The notes: generated from the sequence alone by a model not told the origin. DNA of 64,000 nt from an uncultured Ruminococcus sp. (GCA_900543145.1 UQPZ01000002.1:225204-289203), one strand, 5' to 3'; counted from the first letter of the stretch, positions 34,651 to 43,873 are shown. Program-made: numbers and translations.

Positions 34651-36122
34651 TACTTCATTTCAAAGGAAACGACCGAAAGTCTTGGAATTGTTATTACCGA
34701 GCCGCTGTTTGAAGCGTTAAAGCCTGAATACTCTTTGATAGTAACACTTTCAGGTTTTCCGAAATCGTTAAGAGCGTTCGCTTTGTCAGAGGTTATTATC
34801 TGAGCAGAGTTTATTTCGGCGTTGACCGAAATTTCAAAATCATCTGTAAGGGAGCAGTTGGATACGGTAGCAAAAAGCTTTCCGTCCTCGCCTTCGGAAA
34901 CGGAATATGTAAGCGCAGGAACGCTTATATCCTCGCAGTCAGCTGACGGTATATCCATTTCAGCCTTTATAAGCGCTGCATCGTGATGAGGGCAGAACAT
35001 TTTGAATACATAGTAGGTAGGCGTTTTTACCATATCCGCTCCGTCAGTCAGCAGTACGGATTGAAGCACGTTTACTGCCTGAGCGATATTAGCCATTGTA
35101 ACACGGTCAGAATGACTGTTGAAAATATTGAGATTGCAGGCGGCAACTATCGCATCACGCATTGTATTCTGCTGATAAAGAAAACCGGGATTCGTGCCTT
35201 CTTCAACGTCGTACCAGCAGCCCCATTCGTCAACTATAAGCTTTATTTTTCCCTCGGGGTCATGCTTATCCATGATCTCTCCGTGCTTGGTGATAAGCTC
35301 CTCCATATAAAGGGTTGAGGATATAGTCTGATAGTATTCCCTGTCGGAGAATTCGGCGGCTTTTCCCTTGCTGCTCCAATCGCCTGTAGGGAGGGTGTAG
35401 TAATGCAGGGAAATTGCGTCGGTATGCCATGGCTTAACTATTTCAAGCAGCTTGTCTGTCCAGCCGTAATCATCTCCGCTTGGACCGCAGGCGACCTTGT
35501 AAAGCCTGTTATCTCCGTAATTACGGCAGTAGGTCTGATAGCGTCGGTATTCGTCTGCATAGTATTCTGGGCGCATATTTCCTCCGCAGCCCCAGTTTTC
35601 ATTGCCTATTCCGAAATATTTCAGCTTCCACGGCTCCTCCTGTCCGTTGTGCTTCCTAAGCTCAGCCATAGGGGAAACTCCGCTGAAGGTCATGTATTCC
35701 ACCCATTCGGACATTTCCTGAACAGTGCCGCTTCCGAGGTTTCCTGCTATATAAGGCTCACATTCAAGCTGGCGGCAAAGCTCGAAAAACTCATGAGTTC
35801 CGAAGCTGTTGTCCTCTACTACTCCGCCCCAGTTAGTATTTATCATATTCTTGCGCTGTGATTTTTCTCCTATGCCGTCCTTCCAGTGATATTCGTCGGC
35901 AAAGCAGCCGCCCGGCCAGCGCAGTACAGGGATCTTTATTTCTCTCAGCGCTTGAACAACGTCTTTTCTCATACCGTTTACGTTGGGGATCTCCGAGTCC
36001 TCTCCCACATAAATACCGCCGTAAATACATCTTCCGAGGTGCTCGGCAAAATGTCCGTAGATATTCCTGCTTATTTTTGACAGCTTTTTATCCCTGTCGA
36101 TTTTAAGTTCTGTACGTTTCAT
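34650..36122 (-). CDS. GH51 alpha-L-arabinofuranosidase
   Basis: 490 residues, typical for bacterial GH51. The start carries ISRNIYGHFAEHLGRCIYGG. The acid/base Glu is in FGIGNENWGCGGNM near 173, the nucleophile Glu in LIVDEWGCWYDV near 290, and a beta-sandwich tail follows. It releases terminal L-arabinofuranose from arabinan, arabinoxylan or arabinogalactan oligosaccharides in the cytosol (no signal peptide). ATG 36122 is preceded by AGGTGTGAT. It heads the operon with the Cys-rich protein and GH42. Confidence 0.95.
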   Translation of the reverse strand: MKRTELKIDRDKKLSKISRNIYGHFAEHLGRCIYGGIYVGEDSEIPNVNGMRKDVVQALREIKIPVLRWPGGCFADEYHWKDGIGEKSQRKNMINTNWGGVVEDNSFGTHEFFELCRQLECEPYIAGNLGSGTVQEMSEWVEYMTFSGVSPMAELRKHNGQEEPWKLKYFGIGNENWGCGGNMRPEYYADEYRRYQTYCRNYGDNRLYKVACGPSGDDYGWTDKLLEIVKPWHTDAISLHYYTLPTGDWSSKGKAAEFSDREYYQTISSTLYMEELITKHGEIMDKHDPEGKIKLIVDEWGCWYDVEEGTNPGFLYQQNTMRDAIVAACNLNIFNSHSDRVTMANIAQAVNVLQSVLLTDGADMVKTPTYYVFKMFCPHHDAALIKAEMDIPSADCEDISVPALTYSVSEGEDGKLFATVSNCSLTDDFEISVNAEINSAQIITSDKANALNDFGKPESVTIKEYSGFNASNSGSVITIPRLSVVSFEMK

Positions 36123-36158
36123 AGATCACACCTGATTTCCTTTAATTTTTATAAGTAT

Positions 36159-36187
36159 ATATTAGCTTATTCCTGCGGGCTATGCAA
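36159..36187 (-). promoter_or_regulatory. Promoter of the GH51-GH42 operon
   Basis: On the minus strand TTGCAT (36187-36182) and TAATAT (36164-36159) have a 17-base spacer. The GH51 ATG is 37 bases downstream. Confidence 0.55.
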
Positions 36188-36236
36188 GATTTCTGTTTCT
36201 TTATTATGGACGTTTATTAACCAGAACTGTAAAAAA

Positions 36237-36273
36237 TGCGGCGCTTTATCTGAACAACACATAAAGCGCCGTA
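36237..36273 (-). terminator. Terminator of the fabD-deaminase transcript
   Basis: GGCGCTTTAT (36240-36249) and ATAAAGCGCC (36261-36270), extended by three more pairs, make a 13-bp stem with an 11-nt loop. On the minus strand six T follow, and the plus side is also T-rich. It lies about 60 bases beyond the deaminase stop. Confidence 0.8.
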
Positions 36274-36330
36274 TTTTGTTTTGTTCATAGCTTAAATATG
36301 CTCAGGTAAAAAGGCAGCATTATAAATGCC

Positions 36331-36810
36331 TTAAAGCTTTACTGTTACGATTCTGTCCGTTTGGAAATACTGCCGCATTTTTACGCCGGTCATTTCAAAC
36401 ATTTTCTTTGAGGCTCTTACTCCGTCGGTATCGGCATACTTATCTTCCATGTAAACGACCTCTTTTATTCCGCTCTGAATAATTGCCTTGGCGCATTCGT
36501 TGCAGGGAAAAAGCGAAACGTATATACGTGCGTTCTGTAAGCTCCCCGTAGAGCGGTTGAGAATTGCGTTAAGCTCGGCGTGGCAGACAAAGGGATATTT
36601 GGTTTCAAGCGCTTCGCCTTCACGTTCCCACGGCATTTCATCATCGTTACAGCCGGTGGGCATTCCGTTGTAGCCTACCGAAAGGATCTTATTTTCCTCG
36701 GAAACGATACAGGCGCCTACCTGCGTATTGCTGTCCTTGCTTCTGCCTGCCGAAAGCAGGGCGATCCCCATAAAATATTCATCCCAAGATAAGTAATCCT
36801 GACGCTTCAT
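36331..36810 (-). CDS. dCMP deaminase (ComEB-like cytidine/deoxycytidylate deaminase)
   Basis: 159 residues. The zinc site consists of CHAELNAIL (His-x-Glu) near 75 and FPCNECAKAI (PCxxC) near 101, typical of dCMP deaminases. Early residues GIALLSAGRSKDSNTQVGAC also fit the family. It converts dCMP to dUMP for thymidylate synthesis. GAAAGGAGCG precedes ATG 36810, and the gene begins 33 bases after the fabD stop, so they are probably cotranscribed. No com genes are nearby. Confidence 0.92.
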   Translation of the reverse strand: MKRQDYLSWDEYFMGIALLSAGRSKDSNTQVGACIVSEENKILSVGYNGMPTGCNDDEMPWEREGEALETKYPFVCHAELNAILNRSTGSLQNARIYVSLFPCNECAKAIIQSGIKEVVYMEDKYADTDGVRASKKMFEMTGVKMRQYFQTDRIVTVKL

Positions 36811-36843
36811 AAATATACGCTCCTTTCAATATTTAAGACGGGT

Positions 36844-37767
36844 TTATTTCAGACTTGCCAGAGCCTTTTCAAGGCTTGCGGAATTTTCAATATTTACTGC
36901 GTTTGCTCCCTTGAGGGTTTTCTTGACAAGACCTGTGAGAACTTTGTTAGGTCCTAGCTCAATGTAGTTTTCATAGCCGGCGTCGTTCATAGCCGCAAGT
37001 TCTGATGTGAACTTAACAGGCGAAACAATGTGTTTTGCGAGCAGGCTTGGCATATTTGAAAAATCTTCAAGCTTTGCGCCGAGAACGTTTGAATAAAATT
37101 CTACTGCAGGAGAGTTAAATTTTACAGTCGCAGCTGTTTCGATAAACTCATCTGCGGCAGACTGCATAAGCTTTGAGTGGAACGCTGATGCGACGTTAAG
37201 CCTGATTGCTTTTTTCTTCATTCCTGTAAATACCTCGGCTGCTTTTTCGCAGGCTGCTGTTTCGCCTGCAATAACTGTCTGAACGGCTGAATTATAGTTT
37301 ACGGGAACGACATAGCCTTCGGTTTCTTCGCAGACTTTTTCCACCTCTTCGGCAGGCAGTCCGATTATAGCGTACATTGCGCCGCTGTTTGCTTCGGCGG
37401 CTTTCTGCATTGCGCAGGCTCTTGCCTTGATAAGCTTAAAGCCGTCCTCAATTGAAACAACTCCTGAAGCCGCCATTGCGGCATATTCGCCAAGCGAGTG
37501 TCCGGCAACTCCGTCAAAGCTGATCCCGCTTGCCCTTGCCGCTTCAAAAGCCGCCAGAGAACAAGCCATAATAGCAGGCTGTGAATTAACGGTTTTATTA
37601 AGCTCGGTATCAGGACCGTTAAAGCAAAGTTCTGCAATATCATAGCCGAGTATCGAATTCGCAGTTTCAAAAACCGCTTTTGCGCTGTCGAAGCCGTCGT
37701 ATAATTCCTTTGCCATTCCTGCATACTGCGAGCCTTGTCCTGAGAATAAAAAAATGTTTTTTGCCAT
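36844..37767 (-). CDS. fabD: Malonyl-CoA:ACP transacylase
   Basis: 307 residues. FLFSGQGSQYAGMAKEL opens the protein. The active-site Ser is in GHSLGEYAA near 92, and the second catalytic His in SAFHSKLM near 199. It loads malonyl groups on ACP for the fatty-acid enzymes encoded divergently at 38216-48811. In many Firmicutes fabD sits inside that operon between fabK and fabG. Here it is alone, divergent from fabH. AAAGGAG precedes ATG 37767. Length is normal. Confidence 0.96.
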   Translation of the reverse strand: MAKNIFLFSGQGSQYAGMAKELYDGFDSAKAVFETANSILGYDIAELCFNGPDTELNKTVNSQPAIMACSLAAFEAARASGISFDGVAGHSLGEYAAMAASGVVSIEDGFKLIKARACAMQKAAEANSGAMYAIIGLPAEEVEKVCEETEGYVVPVNYNSAVQTVIAGETAACEKAAEVFTGMKKKAIRLNVASAFHSKLMQSAADEFIETAATVKFNSPAVEFYSNVLGAKLEDFSNMPSLLAKHIVSPVKFTSELAAMNDAGYENYIELGPNKVLTGLVKKTLKGANAVNIENSASLEKALASLK

Positions 37768-37805
37768 GGTTTTTACTCCTTTAAATTTAGAATTATTTTA
37801 TACAA

Positions 37806-37824
37806 TTGAAACGCTCCGCTTCAA
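37806..37824. promoter_or_regulatory. Imperfect palindrome upstream of fabD (candidate operator)
   Basis: TTGAAACGCTCCGCTTCAA has 8-base arms with one mismatch around CTC. On the minus strand it covers a possible TTGAAG (-35) followed after 16 bases by TATAAA, so it overlaps a candidate fabD promoter. It does not match the FapR consensus I know. A lipid-responsive regulator site is inference. Confidence 0.35.
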
Positions 37825-38013
37825 TATACCAAACGGATATTATTAAACCGAAACTTATAATCTGACAAAAAAGTTCATGGGATAGTGATAATATAATTTC
37901 ATATCAGGCCGTTAGATCGGATCGGTTACCCGAACCTTCTGTATATGTAAAAGCTTAATTATGAAAAAATATTGAAATGTTTTGTTCAGCCACAAGTTGT
38001 TCATTTTTTGTTA

Positions 38014-38042
38014 TTTACCAATCCATAAAATAGGTTTATAAT
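38014..38042 (+). promoter_or_regulatory. Possible upstream promoter of the fab operon
   Basis: TTTACC (38014-38019) and TATAAT (38037-38042) are 17 bases apart. It is weaker at -35 than the promoter at 38130. The region 37768-38215 between the divergent fabD and fabH contains no gene. Confidence 0.4.
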
Positions 38043-38129
38043 AAATAAGGTTAAGCTTATTTTCTGAAACAAGTGCATGTATTTAGTACAAAATTTTAAT
38101 TAATTGCGATTTGGTTTTAACATATAAGC

Positions 38130-38158
38130 TTGCGTTTGATTCTATTATAGCATATAAT
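38130..38158 (+). promoter_or_regulatory. Main promoter of the fab operon
   Basis: TTGCGT (38130-38135) and a perfect TATAAT (38153-38158) are 17 bases apart. Transcription would start near 38165, about 50 bases before the TTG start of fabH. Confidence 0.7.
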
Positions 38159-38215
38159 TTAAGCCGGTACAATATCCTGTTTAAAATATATTATTTAATT
38201 TGGGAGGAAACTCAA

Positions 38216-39229
38216 TTGGCGGACATCAGTAAAACACAGGGGATCAGGATCAGGGGAATAGGAAGATACGTTCCGGAAATGATCGCTACAAACGAGGACT
38301 TTACGAAAATAGTTGAAACCAGCGACGAGTGGATAACTCAGCGCACCGGTATCAAGACCAGACATATAACCAACGGAGAGCCTACATATTACCTTGGCGC
38401 AATGGCGGCAAAGGAAGCGGTTGCAGACGCCGGGATCGACCCGTCAGAAATAGATCTTATTATAACCACTACGGTAACTTCGGATTTCTATACTCCGTCA
38501 ACTGCCTGCATAATTCAGAGAGAGCTGGGAGCGATAGGCTGTATGGCTTTTGATATTAATGCGGCGTGCGCAGGTTTTGCTTATGCTGTTGATATGGCGA
38601 AGAGGTATCTTCACAGCGGCAGTGACGTAAAAACAGTTCTTGTCGTTGCAACTGAGGAGCTTTCAAAGTTTACGGATTATACCGACCGTTCCTCCTGCGT
38701 ACTGTTCGGCGACGGAGCGGGAGCTTTTGTGCTTGAAAAATGCGACGGGACTGTTTATTCAAATTATCTGGGTGCGGATGGAAACGGAGCAGACAAGGTT
38801 GTAGCCAGAGCGCTGAGATCTGAAAACGCATTCCGTACAAGTACGGAGGATTTTGATATGAAAATGCCTCAGACCAAGGAGCATTATTTCTATCAGGACG
38901 GCAAGGAGGTCTATAAGTTTGCGACAAAGGCTCTGCCGAATGCGGTAGAAAGGGCTTGTGAAAGAGCCGGTATCCTGCCTTCGGAGCTTGACGCTATAGT
39001 ACCTCATCAGGCGAATATAAGAATTATCGAGACCGCCGCAAAGCATTTGGGACTTCCTATGGAGAAATTCCCGATGTATATCGACAGGTATGGCAATACG
39101 TCTTCTGCGTCTATCCCTCTGGCATTTTACGACGCTGTTAAGGACGGGAAGATAAAGAGAGGCGATAAGGTTTGTCTGGTAGGCTTCGGCGGCGGACTGA
39201 CCTACGGCGCAGTGGTTTTTGAATATTAA
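38216..39229 (+). CDS. fabH: Beta-ketoacyl-ACP synthase III
   Basis: About 337 residues. FabH condenses acetyl-CoA (or branched acyl-CoA) with malonyl-ACP and starts fatty-acid synthesis. The catalytic Cys is in INAACAGFAYA near 118, His in VPHQANIRI near 262, and Asn in YGNTSSAS near 292. GFGGGLTYGA lies at the C-terminus. The start is TTG 38216, 8 bases after GGGAGG (38202-38207). The upstream frame to 38111 covers the promoter and is untranslated. It is first gene of the fatty-acid operon. Confidence 0.95.
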   Translation: MADISKTQGIRIRGIGRYVPEMIATNEDFTKIVETSDEWITQRTGIKTRHITNGEPTYYLGAMAAKEAVADAGIDPSEIDLIITTTVTSDFYTPSTACIIQRELGAIGCMAFDINAACAGFAYAVDMAKRYLHSGSDVKTVLVVATEELSKFTDYTDRSSCVLFGDGAGAFVLEKCDGTVYSNYLGADGNGADKVVARALRSENAFRTSTEDFDMKMPQTKEHYFYQDGKEVYKFATKALPNAVERACERAGILPSELDAIVPHQANIRIIETAAKHLGLPMEKFPMYIDRYGNTSSASIPLAFYDAVKDGKIKRGDKVCLVGFGGGLTYGAVVFEY

Positions 39230-39234
39230 TTGTA

Positions 39235-39894
39235 ATGGCTTCAAGAATAATGCACCTGGCGGTGGCATATGAGCTTGAACGTAAGCTGTCTATTTCGGAT
39301 AGAAATCGTTTTGAAATAGGTCAGATTCTTCCCGACGCAGTTTTGTCGGTGGATAAAAAAGCGGTCAACTAGCATTTTATGGAGCTTTTTGATGGCGGCA
39401 AGCGTAAGCATTTTGACTTTTATGGCTTTTTCGGCCGCTTTAAAGACGAGGTTATGTCGGACGAGCTTTATCTGGGATATTATTTTCACTTGATCGAAGA
39501 TAACCTTTTCCGTTATTATCTTTACTATATTAAGGGTCTGCTTTCAAGGCGCGGCGACACGGAGTTGACAGCTCGGCTTTATATGGATTACCATATTTTA
39601 AATCGAAAGCTTGTTGAAAAATACGGCTTTGAGAACAAGCCTGCCGTGCCGGAAAATTTTGCAGAGGAAAAAATCAACAGTATTTATCCTTTTGAGATTG
39701 AAGAATTTTTGCAGGATATGCAGGAGGATTTTTCTGAAAAGTCCGAGGGAAAGCCTAAGCTTATTGCTTTTAGGAGCTTGGAAAAGGATTTTATCAACGG
39801 CTGCGTTAAAATCTGCGCCGCTGAGTATGACGTTTTGCAAAGAGGAAAACATCTTCTGGCAAAATATGATTTATCATGGAAAATAAATTTGTAG
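39235..39894 (+). pseudogene. Zinc-dependent phospholipase/hydrolase-like gene with in-frame TAG
   Basis: ATG 39235 opens ASRIMHLAVAYELERKLS and NRFEIGQILPDAV, the start of a family of clostridial phospholipase C-like or hydrolase proteins. After codon 45 the frame hits TAG (39370-39372) and continues without a shift as HFMELFDGGK to 39894. Relatives have Ser-His-Phe here, so TAG looks like a one-base change from TCG. The downstream 172 codons are intact (LYLGYYFHLIEDNLFRYY), which suggests a recent nonsense mutation or stop readthrough. Reinitiation at ATG 39379 would lose the first metal-site residues. It intrudes between fabH and fabK. Confidence 0.65.
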
Positions 39895-39939
39895 CGACAT
39901 TAAATAGCCGCGCTGCAGGCGCGAAAAGGAGTTTTGAAT

Positions 39940-40878
39940 ATGACAACGACAAAGACCAGAATCACAGAGCTTTTGGGAATAAAATATCCTATAATTCAGG
40001 GCGGTATGGCTTGGATTGCCGAATCGACTCTTGCTGCTGCGGTTTCAAACGCAGGAGGACTTGGGCTTATTGCAGGCGGCTCTGCCCCTATCGACTATCT
40101 GAGAGAGGAAATCCGAAAGACAAAAGCGGCTGTAAACGGCAAGCCTTTTGGTGTAAATATCATGCTTATGAGCCCTAACGCAGAGGAACTTGCAAAGCTC
40201 GTTATCGAGGAGGGCGTTCCTGTCGTAACAACAGGAGCAGGAAACCCCGGCAAGTATATGGCAGCGTGGAAAGAGGCAGGGATCAAGGTTATTCCGGTTA
40301 TTCCGTCGGTCGCTCTTGCTAAGAGAATGGAGAGAGCCGGCGCTGACGCGGTAGTGGCAGAGGGAACGGAATCGGGCGGACATATCGGCGAGAACACTAC
40401 GATGTGCCTTGTTCCGCAGGTTGCTGACGCTGTTGAAATTCCTGTTATTGCAGCGGGAGGAATCGCCGACGGCAGAGGAATCGCCGCTTCTTTTATGCTC
40501 GGAGCGGAGGGCGTTCAGCTGGGAACACGTTTTCTTGCAGCTGAGGAATGTCGGATTCATCCTACCTACAAGGAGCTTGTTATAAAGGCAAAGGACACCG
40601 ACAGTATAGTAACCGGACGTTCTACCGGTCACCCCTGCCGTAATGTAAAGACGAAGTTTTCCAAAAAGCTTGCGGGCGGAGAAATGAACGGAACGATCAC
40701 TCCCGATGAGTTTGAGGAGATTACCTTAGGCTCTTTGAGAAAAGCTGTACAGGACGGAAATCTTGAGGAAGGCTCCTTCCTCTGCGGCGCTATTGCAGGC
40801 ATGGTAAATAAAATAGAGCCGGCGAAGGCTATGATAGAGGAAATGTTTGCTCAGGCGGAGCAGCTTTTGAACAGATAA
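39940..40878 (+). CDS. fabK: Enoyl-ACP reductase II (FMN-dependent)
   Basis: About 312 residues. FabK is an FMN TIM-barrel enzyme reducing trans-2-enoyl-ACP with NADH. It starts ITELLGIKYPIIQGGMAWIA, with GGLGLIAGG near 41-49 and catalytic-site EGTESGGHIG near 144. IAAGGIADGRGIAASFMLGA near 176-195 is the phosphate-binding region. No fabI is seen, so this is the likely reductase of the pathway. ATG 39940 follows AAAAGGAG (39924-39931). It resembles nitronate monooxygenases, but the operon context decides the call. Confidence 0.94.
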   Translation: MTTTKTRITELLGIKYPIIQGGMAWIAESTLAAAVSNAGGLGLIAGGSAPIDYLREEIRKTKAAVNGKPFGVNIMLMSPNAEELAKLVIEEGVPVVTTGAGNPGKYMAAWKEAGIKVIPVIPSVALAKRMERAGADAVVAEGTESGGHIGENTTMCLVPQVADAVEIPVIAAGGIADGRGIAASFMLGAEGVQLGTRFLAAEECRIHPTYKELVIKAKDTDSIVTGRSTGHPCRNVKTKFSKKLAGGEMNGTITPDEFEEITLGSLRKAVQDGNLEEGSFLCGAIAGMVNKIEPAKAMIEEMFAQAEQLLNR

Positions 40879-40928
40879 ATCTATGCGCCTGGATTTGCTT
40901 CGGAAATCTGAAAAGGAGAGGTATTATT

Positions 40929-41756
40929 ATGAATATCGTAAAGCTTATCGTACCTATATTATTATCTGCGGCTCTGCTGACTTCATGCGGAAAGTCGGAC
41001 GGTTCTTCCAAAACTGAGGAAAACGTCTCGGCGGCGCAGGCTTCATCGTCACAGGCTGAGGTCCAGTATCCTCGCAGTATAAAGCTTATGGCTTTCGGCG
41101 ATTCGATAACCGAGGGCTTTACATATAAAGGCTCATACAGAGTTCCGCTTGCTAATATGCTGGAGGAAAACGGGTTATCTCAGTATGTTGATTTTGTAGG
41201 AAAAAAGAAAGCCGGAGAATGCTACGATAATCAGCACTGCGGCTATACAGGCTATTCTATCGACCCGATCTCCGAGTCGGTTACGGGAGATGTAAGAGGC
41301 GGTATATCAGGCAAGGTGGACGAGCTTTTTGACCTATATACACCCGATGTGGTAATGCTGCAAATCGGCACTAACGATATTTTAAGTCTTTATGAGCTAG
41401 ACGATGCAGGCACAAGACTTAAAAACCTTGTGGACAGTATATTTGAAAAGCTGCCGGAGGACGGTATGCTTTATCTTGCAACTATCCCTTATATGGACGC
41501 AAAGGATAACACCTATATCTCAGCTGAGTTTTTCACGGTAGAAGCTATGGATAAATACGTTGACGAATATAATGAAAAGGTAAAGACTGTTGTACAGGAG
41601 GAAAAGGCGGCGGGAAGAAATATAGAGCTTGCCGACGTAAACAGCGTGATCGCTAAAGAAGATCTTCAGGACGGAGTTCACCCGACAAAAGAGGGCTATG
41701 AAAAGCTGGGCAAATTCTGGTACGGGATAATTTCCAAGTATGTGAAAGGCGAATAA
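40929..41756 (+). CDS. SGNH/GDSL-family hydrolase lipoprotein
   Basis: 275 residues. A lipoprotein signal (LIVPILLSAALLTSC, Cys 20) is followed by a Ser/Glu-rich linker and an SGNH domain. Block I is FGDSITEGFT near 57, block III QIGTNDIL near 143, and block V DGVHPTKEGY near 250. It is probably an esterase or deacetylase anchored outside the cell, for example on surface or plant polysaccharides. It sits between fabK and fabG with ordinary operon spacing (50 and 85 bases) although it has no role in fatty-acid synthesis. That placement is unusual. AAAAGGAG precedes the ATG. Confidence 0.85.
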   Translation: MNIVKLIVPILLSAALLTSCGKSDGSSKTEENVSAAQASSSQAEVQYPRSIKLMAFGDSITEGFTYKGSYRVPLANMLEENGLSQYVDFVGKKKAGECYDNQHCGYTGYSIDPISESVTGDVRGGISGKVDELFDLYTPDVVMLQIGTNDILSLYELDDAGTRLKNLVDSIFEKLPEDGMLYLATIPYMDAKDNTYISAEFFTVEAMDKYVDEYNEKVKTVVQEEKAAGRNIELADVNSVIAKEDLQDGVHPTKEGYEKLGKFWYGIISKYVKGE

Positions 41757-41841
41757 TTATCCTGGCATTTTATACAAAAAAGAAAATTATGATATAAAAC
41801 TGAAACAGCTCGGAGCTGAATTTATCTAGGAGGAAAAAGGT

Positions 41842-42576
41842 ATGGCAACTGCACTTATAACAGGCTCTGCAAGAGGAATAGGAGCGGCTATTGCACTCAG
41901 ACTTGCAAAGGACGGCTTTAATATTGCGCTTAACGACATCAGCGAGGCAATGTTTGAGAACAATGATATTATGGAGAGGATCGCAGCTGAGGGTGTTGAG
42001 GTAGAAAAATTCATCTGCGACGTTTCAAGCTATTCTCAGGTAGAAGAAACCGTTAAGGCGGTAAAGGCTCGCTTCGGCAGTATTGACGTGCTTGTAAACA
42101 ACGCAGGGATAACAAGGGACGGTCTTATGGCGAGAATGAGCGAGGAGCAGTACGACAGCGTAATAGCTGTAAACCAGAAGAGCGTATTCAATATGTGCAA
42201 GTTCGTGGGCAGCGTTATGATGCGTCAGAGGTCGGGCAGGATAATCAATCTTTCCTCCGTAGCCGGAGTATACGGAAATCCGGGGCAGATAAACTATTCC
42301 GCTTCAAAGGCGGCAATAATCGGAATGACAAAGACTGTGGCAAAGGAGCTGGGGTCCAGGGGAGTTACCTGCAATGCAGTAGCTCCGGGATTTATCAAAA
42401 CGCCGATGACCGACAAGCTTACTGACGCTCAGCGCGACGCAATGATCGCTCAGATAGCAATGAAGCGCTACGGCGAGGTTGAAGAGATAGCCGGAGTGGT
42501 TTCGTTCCTTGCTTCAAAGGACGCAAGCTATGTTACAGGACAGGTAATAGAGATCTCAGGCGGACTTTCTATGTAG
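41842..42576 (+). CDS. fabG: 3-oxoacyl-ACP reductase
   Basis: 244 residues, a classical SDR. The NADPH loop TGSARGIGAAIA is at 7-18, and NNAGITRD near 87. Catalytic Ser is in NLSSVAG near 137, and Tyr-x3-Lys in YSASKAAI near 153. The C-terminal GQVIEISGGLSM is the FabG ending. It reduces beta-ketoacyl-ACP. TAGGAGG lies before ATG 41842. The preceding 85 bases contain a 13-bp palindrome CAGCTCGGAGCTG (41806-41818) of unknown role and no gene. Confidence 0.95.
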   Translation: MATALITGSARGIGAAIALRLAKDGFNIALNDISEAMFENNDIMERIAAEGVEVEKFICDVSSYSQVEETVKAVKARFGSIDVLVNNAGITRDGLMARMSEEQYDSVIAVNQKSVFNMCKFVGSVMMRQRSGRIINLSSVAGVYGNPGQINYSASKAAIIGMTKTVAKELGSRGVTCNAVAPGFIKTPMTDKLTDAQRDAMIAQIAMKRYGEVEEIAGVVSFLASKDASYVTGQVIEISGGLSM

Positions 42577-42637
42577 AGTCGGTAATATATTATCGTGTTA
42601 GAACATCAATTGCTGATTAAAATAAAGGAGTGTTTAA

Positions 42638-43873
42638 ATGAGAAGAGTAGTTATTACAGGAATGGGAACGGTAAATCCTCTGGGTCAGAGCGTTTCAGAA
42701 TTCTGGGACAATATAAAGGCAAATAAAAACGGTCTTTCATATATAGACCAGTTTGATACGGCAGATTTTCCTGTTAAGGTAGTAGGGGCAGTCAGAAATT
42801 TTGACAGCAGCAGATACATAGATAAAAAAGAGGCAAGGAGAATGGACAGGTTTACGCAGTTTGCTCTTTGCTCTTCAATACAGGCGCTTGAAATGGCAGG
42901 CTCCGACTTCAAGGATATAGATCCGTTCAGAGCAGGCGTTATTATTGGTGTCGGAATAGGCGGACTGAATCTTACCGAGCAGGAGGTAACTAAGTTTAAC
43001 GAGAAGCCTGATAAAATATCTGTCTTCTTTATACCTATGATGATCGGAAATATGGCGGCGGGAACGGTTTCTATGAAGACCGGCTTCAAGGGAGATAATT
43101 TCTGTACAACTACCGCCTGTTCTTCGGGAACTCACGCTATAGGCGAGGCCTTCCGCAAAATCAAGGACGGTTATCTTGACGTTTGCCTGTGCGGAGGAGC
43201 GGAGGCTTGTATTTCAAGGTTCGCTCTGGGCGGCTTTAACAATATGAAAGCGCTGTCAAGAGCGGAAACAATTGAAACTGCTTCTACGCCTTTCGATCTT
43301 GAAAGACAGGGCTTTGTTCTTGGCGAGGGTTCGGGTATACTTTGTCTTGAGGAGCTTGAGCATGCTAAGGCAAGAGGCGCTGAAATTATTGCTGAGATAG
43401 CAGGCTACGGCGCTACCGGCGACGCTTATCATATGACAAGTCCTTCGCCTACCGGAGAAGCGGCGGCTTATGCAATGAAGCATGCCTATGAGGAAGCAGG
43501 ACTTGCTCCCGACGAGGTCAATTATATCAATGCGCATGGAACCTCTACAAATCTTAATGACAAATATGAAACAACGGCGGTTAAACTTGCGCTTGGAGAA
43601 GAAGCGGCGGAAAAGACCGTTATAAATTCCACAAAGTCTATGATAGGACATCTCCTCGGAGCTGCCGGAGGAGTAGAAGCTATCGTTACCGCGCTGTCGG
43701 TCAAGGAGGGCTTTATTCATAAGACTCTAGGCTATAAAACTCCCGATCCGGAGTGTGATCTGGATTACTGCGTTGAGGGCAACAGAAGTGTGGATATAAA
43801 GGGTGCTCTTTCAAATTCCCTTGGCTTCGGCGGACATAACGCAACGATATGCCTGAAAAAATATTCTGATTAA
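42638..43873 (+). CDS. fabF: Beta-ketoacyl-ACP synthase II
   Basis: 411 residues, normal length. MGTVNPLGQSVSEFWDNI opens the fold. The catalytic Cys is in TTACSSGTHA near 164, the two His in NAHGTSTNLND near 304 and KSMIGHLLGAAGG near 340, and a GFGGHNAT loop near 399. FabF elongates acyl-ACP with malonyl-ACP. AAAGGAGTG precedes ATG 42638, 61 bases after fabG. No fabB or fabA/fabM is in the window, so the route to unsaturated fatty acids is not shown. Confidence 0.96.
   Translation: MRRVVITGMGTVNPLGQSVSEFWDNIKANKNGLSYIDQFDTADFPVKVVGAVRNFDSSRYIDKKEARRMDRFTQFALCSSIQALEMAGSDFKDIDPFRAGVIIGVGIGGLNLTEQEVTKFNEKPDKISVFFIPMMIGNMAAGTVSMKTGFKGDNFCTTTACSSGTHAIGEAFRKIKDGYLDVCLCGGAEACISRFALGGFNNMKALSRAETIETASTPFDLERQGFVLGEGSGILCLEELEHAKARGAEIIAEIAGYGATGDAYHMTSPSPTGEAAAYAMKHAYEEAGLAPDEVNYINAHGTSTNLNDKYETTAVKLALGEEAAEKTVINSTKSMIGHLLGAAGGVEAIVTALSVKEGFIHKTLGYKTPDPECDLDYCVEGNRSVDIKGALSNSLGFGGHNATICLKKYSD

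Noticed and set aside
35403..35861. 152-codon plus-strand ORF opposite GH51
   Set aside because: Antisense shadow of a complete alpha-L-arabinofuranosidase gene.
38080..38105. TTTAGTACAAAATTTTAAT as a FapR-like operator before fabH
   Set aside because: Only one half resembles the FapR site (TTAGTAC); the other half does not mirror it.
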